Assembly: GCA_034440575.1 (NCBI GenBank)
Contig: JAOTOL010001000.1
Location: forward strand, 124,001 to 188,000
DNA from: Imbricaverruca yamaguchii
Lineage: Eukaryota; Arthropoda; Thecostraca; Neoverrucidae
Direction of reading: 5' to 3'
DNA: 64,000 bases
Translations under genes and position numbers: made by a program
Shown here: piece by piece, positions 56,203-64,000 of the stretch
How positions within the stretch are numbered: position 1 is the stretch's first letter
Layout of the letters: each line of letters starts with the position of its first letter
Notes under the pieces: model-generated
Databases searched by the model: none
What the model was told of the DNA's origin: nothing
What the model saw: the letters and a program-made list of their open reading frames with translations, nothing else

Positions 56203-57724
56203 GTAAGCGGACGTGCCGTGGTGCCTCGGTATTGTGGCAGTCTTACCGCCATGCAGCAGAGAGGTGCAGCATCAACTAAGATGTCTTGTTCAAGTGTGAA
56301 AGTGACCTGCCCCAGTTCGTGCGATATTTCCTGCCCGAAGTTAGTAGGGTGTTTCCTGCCTAAGATATTCCAATATTCCATATATTCCATCACTGTGCAG
56401 AAAAACCACATTAGTGCAGAACACGATCCCATCGCTGCGAAATGCCGATAAGTCCGAGAGTGTGGTTTGCCCGAGATTACTGTGTTCTATACTGTACTGC
56501 GGGAAAGCTCATGAAGCGTTGGAATATGAACGTTAATAGACGGAAGAACGAACTTCTCGGTTATTGCCCTGGGATGCGATGGACAATTCTTATAATCTTC
56601 GCGTTGATCGCAAAGTGGTGTTGGTGTGAGATCACCGTTTGTCGTCCATGAACACGAGTTCGTGGTATATGAGCCTAGATAGTAATGCGTCTAAGTGCAG
56701 TGAAACATTTTTTCCGTAGTGATTATGATAGTCTTTCTGCTGATCGAGGGGGCGGAGGCCATGTCATGTGTTGGGTTCGACCCAATAGTGTTTTTATTCT
56801 CTCTCTCTCAGACGATCTCTTTCGAAGAAGAGCCCACTGAAAAAGCGACTAAGCAGCAAGAAGATTGTGGCCAGTACGCCCCGGCATATGCTACAAAATA
56901 GAGCCAAAAGTAAGCGCCTCCACCAGGTATATTGATGGCCAGGTTTTTGTCTCTGTAGTAGCTGTGCTCGGCCAATTCTAGCAAGTCCTGCTTACCTGGA
57001 ATGTTCAATTTGTCCACCTTATGTGGGTCTCAACTCAGCCCATAGCGTGTGCAATCATGTGTGCCTTTGTTCTTCAATTTGGAAGCACCCGCACGTGTGG
57101 GAAGGCACCCTGGCGCCTCCCCTGCCTGAACGATAAATTCCTCTTCTTTTTTTTGTTTTTGTTTTGTTTTTTATTGTCGTCCCCCATATCAGATGCAGCA
57201 GCAGCCTATCTCCTTTGGCTGTATGCACCTTCATTGGATCTTTCAATGTGTGGTATTCCTTGGTGAGCTGCCCATAGATCAAGGCAGCTAACACAAGGGT
57301 GCCCCGGGATATAAAGAACAATGCAAACTGGTGTGTTTAGCTAAATACAATTTGCATCCCATGTGTTTTTTTCTTCTTTTCATTTTGCGGATAGACCACC
57401 ACCAATTAGTAGAAAGGAAATGCGACCCTGGGAAATCCGCGGACTGATAGCAAGCTAGTAACGCCCACAGAGTTCCCAGGGTCACAAGATGAAAATGTTA
57501 GGGGAGTACAGAAATGTTGAAAACAGATTTATATGGAGATGTCTCGTGCAGAATAAGATAGGTGTATACCAGCCTACCAATATCCTTTGACACAAAAAGA
57601 AACACAAAAAAGTCCAATCCATCACATACATTTGTACATTTTCATATATCAACACTGATACCAAATCTAGCACGGTGCAACCTTTAAAGCTACCTTTGGG
57701 AATTGTATGAGCTATAGTCTGACT

Positions 57725-58714
57725 TCAGTTTTCCTTTGATTTATATAATTCCATAAAGTGACGTCTAATGCATTTCTTTAGCACATCTTTTTTCCTTGGT
57801 ACTTGCTGAATACTGGGAAATATTTTGCATATTACATTGTTCCATGATTTTGGAGCAGAGTGAGTAATAGCATATAGCCTATATTGTCGATAGGTAAATG
57901 GTATAGAGAAATGTTGAATGATTCTTGTACTAGAAGGTGTTGTATATCGAAAAAAAAGTCAGTCATAGCATGAGGCAATGCGTCATTGACAAATTTGTGC
58001 AGAATTAATGTTTTGTTCTTGCACCATGTCGGTGAATTTCAAAATATTGTACTTAATAAATAATTCATTTGTAGGGTATGTATAGCATCTGTAATCAATA
58101 ATTCGCAAGGCACGTTTCTGGGATTTAATGACTTGGTTTAGTCTAGTGGGATAATTATTACCCCAAATCACAGCGCAGTAATTTAAATAGGGAAGGATTA
58201 AAGAGTTGTATAAATACTTCAGTTCACGTCTTGTTATGAAGTATTTTGCCCTCCCCATAATACCCAAGTTTCTACTAATGATGGATGTAATATAATCGAT
58301 GTGTCCATACCAAGTTAATTTTTCATCCAACACCATGCCAAGATACTTGATTTGCTGTTTTCTTTTCACTTTAACAGAATTGATCATTATATTTATGTCA
58401 TTAATGGGAGTTCCAGAATATATTTGGTAATTTGTCTTCCCTACATTCAATGACATCCTATTTGCTTGGAACCATTGTGTTAGTTCCGGAACAATGCAAT
58501 TAATTTTATTTTGTAATTCATCTATACTTTTTGCCTTAACAATAATTGCTGTGTCATCAGCAAAAAGGTACATATTTACATCATTCAAAATTCTGGGCAA
58601 GTCGTGTATATATATGATAAATAATAATGGCCCCAGAATGGAACCCTGAGGAACACCCATAGAAATTAATTCTGGTTCAGATAGAGTCTTGGAAGCTATA
58701 CTGGAACGGTACAT
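57725..58714 (-). pseudogene. 5'-truncated non-LTR retrotransposon reverse transcriptase (CR1/Jockey-like), antisense in intron 10
   Basis: The uninterrupted part (57,983-58,714) encodes 243 residues with core reverse transcriptase motifs: GVPQGSILGPLLF (about 20-32) and YLFADDTAI, including the catalytic FADD (51-54), then MSLNVGKTN and a KYLGMVLDEKLTW block, and the thumb-like LKYLYNSLILPYLNYC. The finger domain and any endonuclease are missing upstream, as in 5'-truncated insertions. Beyond the stop at 57,983 the same protein continues in other frames to a stop at 57,725 (ending with SAPKSWNNVICKI and related residues), so at least two frameshifts are present, one next to a run of eight T on the minus strand. 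It is not a working element. Confidence 0.9.
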
Positions 58715-59404
58715 CGATCAGTAGTTGTGGTGCCATAAGTGTGTTACTCATCTTGAATTACGGCAGGCGTGTATTTGTGTGTCGGCAAATTATGCTGCCC
58801 TATCTGAGCCATTGATACGGATGCGACTCATGTAGGCTCTGGTGTATCTGAACTATCTGCGTGTGTGGAAGTGATAAATTATTCGTGAACTATGGTGGAA
58901 CATACCACTTTCTGACCACTGAATTGACACCACTCCCAATACAGTATGAACATGGTGTTTCGTGGCGAGTCGTTATGACGTCTTCATATTTAATTTCTAT
59001 CAATATCTTGTCGATAAGTATCATGGTGATACTTCCCATTGCTGATTATGTATACAACATCAGTTGATAAGAATAGGTATTTTGTATCATTATTGCAACA
59101 ATAGCTGTTTCTAAGTTGGGTATATCAAAAGAAAGGAAAGAGCTTACAAGTTGTATTTAGGGACATCGTTTCCATGGCGGCTTCCGATATCCTACTGTCC
59201 TCGTTTCGACATCTCAGACCTAACGAAAAAAAAACATTATTTTAACGAATATGTAAGCATTTCCATGTGGGCGCAACCCTGTGTAAATTTTGCTGTTTTA
59301 TAGGCCGTGCACAACGTCTTTTCATGAGGACGGTACGCGATGTGAAAGAAATAAGGAATGTATCTTTTGCATTGCAGAAACTCGGTAGAGTCCTCCCCTG
59401 CTGT

Positions 59405-59472
59405 TGGGCGCTGTATGACCGAGGCAGTCGATACGCCCCTAAGCCAAAATAACCAACCAACCAACCAACCTC
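59405..59472 (+). repeat. SINE 3'-tail fragment
   Basis: GGGCGCTGTATGACCGAGGC, then AGTCGATACGCCCCTAAGCC and an AAAATAACCAACCAACCAACC-type tail, one of the clearest copies. Confidence 0.75.
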
Positions 59473-59605
59473 CTCTGCCGTGCAGTTGCTGCATGGGAGT
59501 GCTGCTTTCACTGCGTTTTCCACTGTTCCGCCTGCTTCTTCCACTATTGTAAAGTCTAATAATTCATCGTATGATATACGTAGTGTGGATTCATGTAATG
59601 TACAG

Positions 59606-59739
59606 ACGAGGTGACCTCTGCCGCACAGACTCCGGGGAATCATCTCCTGCTGTGGATGTCGCCGCCACGGAACCTACTGTCTCCGAGACTTCGTCAACGA
59701 CGACGCGTGCCGAGGTGCACACGAGCTCTTCCGTCTCGG
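59606..59739 (+). CDS. STK11IP: STK11IP exon 11
   Basis: The acceptor TGTACAG gives the single base needed after exon 10, reading RGDLCRTDSGESSPAVDVAA and then a Ser/Thr/Glu-rich stretch to VHTSSSVS. The later CAG at 59,626 would put this sequence out of frame. The linker is poorly conserved, so support comes mainly from phase. It ends in phase 1 at GTGAGC. Confidence 0.72.
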
Positions 59740-59865
59740 GTGAGCTGTCAGCCTGGGTCACGGCCCCAACGTGTCACACTCACACGGACTCTTCTGCCTC
59801 GGATGGGCTAGGCTGGGTCACGGCCCAACATGTCACGCTCACCCGGAGTCTTCCTTCTCAGGTGA
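59720..59865 (+). repeat. About 60-bp tandem repeat containing the exon 11 donor, 2.5 copies
   Basis: CTCTTCCGTCTCGGGTGAGC is followed by CTCTTCTGCCTCGGATGGGC and then GTCTTCCTTCTCAGGTGAGT at roughly 60-bp intervals, with GGGTCACGGCCCAACRTGTC-like text between. The first and third copies keep a usable GTGAG donor. Confidence 0.75.
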
Positions 59866-60539
59866 GTTGCTGGTTACCAGCGTGTTGTCGCACGTCTACA
59901 TCAAATTGAGCAGGTTGGTCTGTGCTGGACGCTTAATAATTGTCCATCCAAATGTCTTAGGTAGCATTGGAACAACGGCCAATTGTTCTACTCTGCTTCA
60001 TTTTGTGTGGAACATTGTAGAGCTTCGCTGCTGTTGGGAAGGAATAAACGTATCCCACCTCACTGAGCACTGCCAGATCGATAGTCGGTACCTGTGTATG
60101 TCGGATTGGATACCAATGGCACCAGCCCTCTGTCGACTTGTGCGAGCGGTCGGGCAGCAAATGTATGGCATTAAAAGCGGGGCCTTCTACACAAGAGACA
60201 CTTGAACTTGAAATTTTTCCGGTATCGTACCTAATGGTGCCAATGAGATGGAGTTATTTCCTTTATGCTAACTTGATGCGGAGTGTGCGTGAAGTACCTC
60301 CAGCGACGGCGGCCCCAGGGTTGTATCGACTAACGATGTAATCGCTCACCTTCGGTAATGCTCTGCCGAATCGGAGTGTCCAGCTCGCCGCCAGCACTTC
60401 ACTCCGGCGACCAGGTACTGAGTCGCGCTGTTCTTGGCTCGCCAAGGGTATCATGTTGCATGTCATGTTTATCACCGTGTCATGCCACCCGCCGTGCCGT
60501 GGCATGCATTGTGCCAGCACGCGTATCGGCAGACCTCAG
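59740..60539 (+). other. STK11IP: STK11IP intron 11
   Basis: Apart from the tandem repeat at its start, nothing was recognised. Confidence 0.75.
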
Positions 60540-60702
60540 CCGCTGGTACTGTTCCAGTCGTCACCCCGGAGCCGAACGAGACGGGCGCCAAGGTAACCCC
60601 CGAGCCGTCAGTCGAGCCGCGCACCAAGGGCGACAGCGACGTCGAGGTCATCAGCAACCCGAGCGAGAGCAGCATCGAGGTCATCGTAGACACGACGGCG
60701 CG
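60540..60702 (+). CDS. STK11IP: STK11IP exon 12
   Basis: After GACCTCAG it reads AAGTVPVVTPEPNETGAK, then a Glu/Pro/Ser-rich sequence ending IEVIVDTTA plus two bases before GTGAGG. A second AG 15 bp downstream (GTTCCAG) is also in phase, so a five-residue shorter form is possible. The identity is by phase and linker composition. Confidence 0.75.
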
Positions 60703-61041
60703 GTGAGGAGGGGCAAACGTGATGGTCTGTCGTGGGCTGTCGTACCTTGTGGCTTGACCAGCTCACTTACGGGCAGCATGACCCAACGGTCGAAGTGTCG
60801 TAAAACCAACAGCCAGCTCGCTTACGATGTTTCTCATTGAGTCTCGACATGGCTGAATTGTGAATGTTCACTCAGATGTTGGTTCCCCCTGACTGCCAGT
60901 AGTGCATCGGTGCTCCAGCCGCCGTGCCCTGGCATGGAGAGCTGAGCTCTGACTGATCTGAGGCCGGTGAGACGTGATGTGTGTGGGCGGCGGCCGCCAC
61001 GTCTGGACAACACGTGTGGTGACCGTGATCTGGCGACGCAG
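60703..61041 (+). other. STK11IP: STK11IP intron 12
   Basis: A 339-bp intron from GTGAGG to GACGCAG with no recognised content. Confidence 0.7.
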
Positions 61042-61142
61042 GCCACGAAAGGCGACGGAGCAGGCTGCCGTCGGTCAGGAGACAACACCCGGCGACACCG
61101 CGCCGGACCATGCCCGCCCAATGGACACGAGCAGCTCATCAG
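61042..61142 (+). CDS. STK11IP: STK11IP exon 13
   Basis: One base completes an arginine, then PRKATEQAAVGQETTPGD and ending PMDTSSSS plus one base at donor GTGAGG. The final 22 nt and donor form the first unit of a 43-bp tandem array. Support comes from phase (2 in, 1 out), which fits exons 12 and 14 exactly. Confidence 0.72.
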
Positions 61143-61378
61143 GTGAGGTCCGCTTCTGGTCCCATGGACACGAGCAGCTCATCAGGTGAGGTGCACCTCT
61201 GGTCCCATGGACACGAGCAGTTCATCAGGTGAGGTTCGCTTCTGGTCCAATGGACACGAGCAGCTTATCAGGTGAGGTCCGCTTCTGGTCCCATGGACAC
61301 GAGCAGTTCAACAGGTGAGGTCCGCTTCTGGTCCCATGGACACGAGGAGTTCATCAGGTGATGTCCGCCTCTGGTTTA
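61121..61378 (+). repeat. 43-bp minisatellite containing the exon 13 splice donor (6 copies)
   Basis: ATGGACACGAGCAGCTCATC followed by AGGTGAGGTCCGCTTCTGGTCCC recurs at exactly 43-bp spacing from 61,121. GTGAGG donors lie at 61,143, 61,186, 61,229, 61,272 and 61,315, and GTGATG at 61,358. As in the exon 2 array, the most distal copy has GTGATG. Confidence 0.95.
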
Positions 61379-63472
61379 TTCGATTTTGAGCTGAAGGGTG
61401 CTTCGACCAGGTCCTTCTCTGGGGATGCATTAATCAAGCTGGCTCCCACAACGCGTCCGCTCCATCATATGGCCACGATCCTCTCGTCGGGCTGGCCACC
61501 CTCTAGAAATTCCTCAGCCAGGTCCCACGCTACATTGCTGTGGCTCTCATCACAGTCATGCAGTCATTGCGAGAAATTGCAGACGTAGTCTCAATTTCTA
61601 GTCTTAGTCTCTATAGTTGGACGAAACCGGTACAGTGTTGGTGCTACAAATGTGACAACTATCTTTATACCATCACATGACGCAATTTTGCTCCTATTTC
61701 CAGGCCAGAAATGGATAGGTATGTGGTGCGTTTGTTTTGAGTGTGTTCTACTAACCTCTATCTGCCGCCTGGCGGTCGCAATGAGTTGTTACCGATCACT
61801 TGTGACATTGGCATCGTTTCTCGTAACACGACACTATTGATGTCATCAGCGTGCTGGCTGGAAAACGTATCGTGTGTCGTACGTGTGGGCGCTATATGAC
61901 CAACGCAGTCTATGGGCCTCTAAACCAAAATAACCAACCAATATATTGTACGTGTGACAGGCAACGCGCTGTTTTTACATGATAGGTGCAGATTGCATGT
62001 CATGCATGCCTGGCACGTTAGATTTAGACCCGTTAATCCTAACATTTAACGCTTGTGTCGTTCCTCAACAATACTCATATAACTGATGAGTGCCGCCATC
62101 TTACTGACTTAACTAGCGTTGTTCCTCTTCTGGTAATTGAGTGTTAACGAACAATTTTGGTTGCCGTTGTTAATGTTTCCCATTATAACATGACGCAGTT
62201 ATTCTGCGTTGTGATGTGGTAGCTATGTGGCTGAGAAAACGATTAGCTGGCACAAAATGTACTGGTAGGTAACCGCCAGTAAGCATATTTATTCCCAGTA
62301 CTTCCCTCCTGTGCAGTGGTTTCGATTCTCCGGTAGAGTTTTTTTTCGAGCATAGATTCCAAACCATTTACCTGATGGCCCCCAAGCCTTGGGCAGTAGC
62401 ATGGCCATCCTTATCACATTGGTTGGTGAGTCTTCTTTCGGTGTCATGCCACGCACAGCGTTCTGACGTCATAAATGGGCACTCCTTCGGTAGTTTTTCG
62501 ACGGAATCATTCAGATTCGTTGCTTATCGTGGGAGATGTGGCCCCGAAATGTGAAGCAGAATTATAAATGCGTGGTGTTTTATAGCAATGACGCTCATCT
62601 GGCATGATTGTGCGGGCCGGGCCGGTAAACCCTCAAAAGTTAGCCGATGTCATTGAGCTAAGACGGCTTCGAATGTACTTCATTGGTTCGAAGTTACTTT
62701 GAGCAAATTTTGAATGCTGAAGTGAAGTTCAATGTATATTCTTCCCTCAGGAAAACTGAAGCTGACGACTTTGGGTAATTTTTACGAAGTCCCAAGAGTA
62801 GTGTTCAGTCTCCACCCGATCTGGAAAATGCGTGACTGATGAGATGTCGCCGGAGGTGACATCTTAGCGAACATTAATTAGTTTCAGGGCTTCCATTCAC
62901 AATATTCGCACTTTCTGCGGCTGAACTTAAAAGGTGACCTATCGATCAAATGTGGCTGTTCCTAACCTGGAGTGTCAACTCTGGGTGACCTAACTTGGAC
63001 TCAATCGCGAGATCTCGTGTCAAGGAGTACTCCATCGCTAGGATGTGGCACCGATCGCCGTATCTTCCAAACCAGCGAAATATCGAATGTCGGCCAGGTA
63101 AAAGTTGTTCGGAAGTATTGATCCTTATTCACTTTTCTTGTCACCAGCAACAAGGTAGATGCCAGCGCATTAAGGACTTAAGGTCATTGATATGAGTAAA
63201 ATCGCATCTCACAGGTCTCTGGATGTTGACAACCCAATATGAACTCTTTTCCGTGATTTTTCTTCTGCCACCATAGTAGATATCTGCTTGATACTATCCA
63301 GTATCGTCTTGTGCCCTTATATATGCACAGTTTTTCTTCGTCATTGCGTTCCTTCAGCTCCCACAACTACCGTACCATTTTCTGCCGCCGGTTACCATCC
63401 AAAGTATGCGCCCGTGTGCCTCGTGTGAGCTGTTTGTCCGACCGCGGCTAATGAGCTGTCGCCGTCCCTCAG
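61143..63472 (+). other. STK11IP: STK11IP intron 13
   Basis: Beyond the donor array there is a SINE-tail fragment at 61,886-61,945 and otherwise no recognised feature. Confidence 0.75.
61886..61945 (+). repeat. SINE 3'-tail fragment
   Basis: GGGCGCTATATGACCAACGC, then AGTCTATGGGCCTCTAAACC and AAAATAACCAACCAAT, a slightly diverged copy of the dispersed tail. Confidence 0.7.
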
Positions 63473-63957
63473 GTTCTATGTCGGCGAGTATCTGCACGGT
63501 GTGGGAAAACCAGCAGCGCAGCACCCTGCAGCTGCAGGCATCACAGCCACAACCTCAACCACAAGCTGAACTGCAGCCGGATGCCGCCGAGCTCAATTCT
63601 ACGCTCACACCCGAGTCGGGCTGCAATAGCAGCGCCTCGACGCCGTCCGTCACCGCGGTCTCGCCCTGGACCGTAGACAGCGGCGTCCTGTCGCCGTTCG
63701 CGACGCGCAGTGGCGTCACCCGTGTGCAGTCTGTCGACGGTGGCGCCGCCGTGCGGGACTCTGCGCTCGACGAGGAGCCGGGCGCGCGTGTGCTGCGGAA
63801 CTGGCTGCACGAGGTGGACGCCGACGGCGTGGAGGAGGTGGGGCGCGGCGCGCTGCGGTTCTGGCACGACGATCTGGCGCGCGCCGATCACCGGCTGCAG
63901 CTGCACCTGGAGATCAACGTGTTCGAGTCCGAGGAGCAGCTGCAGTTTGTGGCCAAG
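63473..63957 (+). CDS. STK11IP: STK11IP exon 14 (last exon in the window)
   Basis: After CCCTCAG two bases complete a glycine, then SMSASICTVWENQQRSTLQL and a glutamine/proline-rich linker. The end, ADHRLQLHLEINVFESEEQL then QFVAK, matches D-H-R-L-R-L-F-L-D-V-E-V-F of vertebrate STK11IP, the start of its C-terminal domain. It is 161 codons, ending in phase 0 at donor GTCAGT (63,958). The remaining C-terminal third of the protein is beyond the window. Confidence 0.9.
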
Positions 63958-64000
63958 GTCAGTGCCGACACGGCGAATTCCTGCGTTATTTAGATTTCGA

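Larger units (their letters stand above)
56203..59605 (+). other. STK11IP: STK11IP intron 10
   Basis: Holds the antisense non-LTR retrotransposon fragment (57,725-58,714) and, antisense, two short frames at 56,808-57,017 and 57,055-57,321 that I cannot identify. A SINE-tail fragment lies at 59,405-59,470. Confidence 0.8.

Noticed and set aside
59627..59739. Acceptor GCCGCACAG at 59,626 for STK11IP exon 11
   Set aside because: It is out of phase with exon 10 and yields a stop; the AG at 59,605 fits both neighbours.

Overview
This is eukaryotic nuclear DNA with introns, dispersed transposons, SINE-like repeats and many minisatellites. Short interstitial runs of the arthropod telomere motif TTAGG (near 9,535-9,635), the protein similarities and the repeat style suggest an arthropod, plausibly a crustacean. 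The species cannot be named from sequence alone.

Four host genes can be reconstructed, with splice sites and reading phases that agree. (1) The last two coding exons of QTRT1, the catalytic subunit of tRNA-guanine transglycosylase, lie on + at 264-2,770. (2) RSL24D1, a 60S ribosome-biogenesis factor, is a complete three-exon gene on - (22,236 down to 3,224). It converges on QTRT1, and its 14.6-kb first intron holds a transposase-like gene, a 29-bp minisatellite and a stretch of anomalous sequence. (3) A secreted RNase T2 is a complete two-exon gene on - (30,901 to 29,580) with a 38-nt first coding exon carrying most of a signal peptide. (4) An STK11IP (LKB1-interacting protein) homologue on + runs from 37,601 past the right edge. 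Fourteen exons chain without a phase error into 1,021 codons with leucine-rich repeats and two CxxC knuckles; the C-terminus is outside the window.

The rest is repeats. Three families of short elements have TTAA ends and inverted termini, as in piggyBac-type MITEs; two of the families are present in two copies. They carry clusters of AGGTCA/TGACCT half-sites. A tRNA-headed SINE and many fragments of its 3' tail (ending in AACC units), a foldback element, a 5'-truncated non-LTR retrotransposon and a hAT-like transposase split by an ORF overlap and in-frame amber codons are also present. Four segments (about 8.6-10.25, 15.6-19.7, 35.3-37.2 and 47.5-49.0 kb) are strongly CpG-poor. Where a CpG-poor repeat copy can be aligned by eye with a CpG-containing copy elsewhere in the window, CG sites have become TG or CA.

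The most unusual feature is in STK11IP. Several introns contain minisatellites whose first or last unit is the real exon boundary, so the authentic 5' or 3' splice site has been copied 5-14 times in tandem. This is clearest at the exon 2 donor, exon 5 acceptor and exon 13 donor, and also seen at the exon 3 and 4 acceptors and the exon 11 donor. None of the clear arrays has a unit length divisible by three, so use of a neighbouring decoy would shift the frame. I found no CRISPR array, operon or prokaryote-type system.
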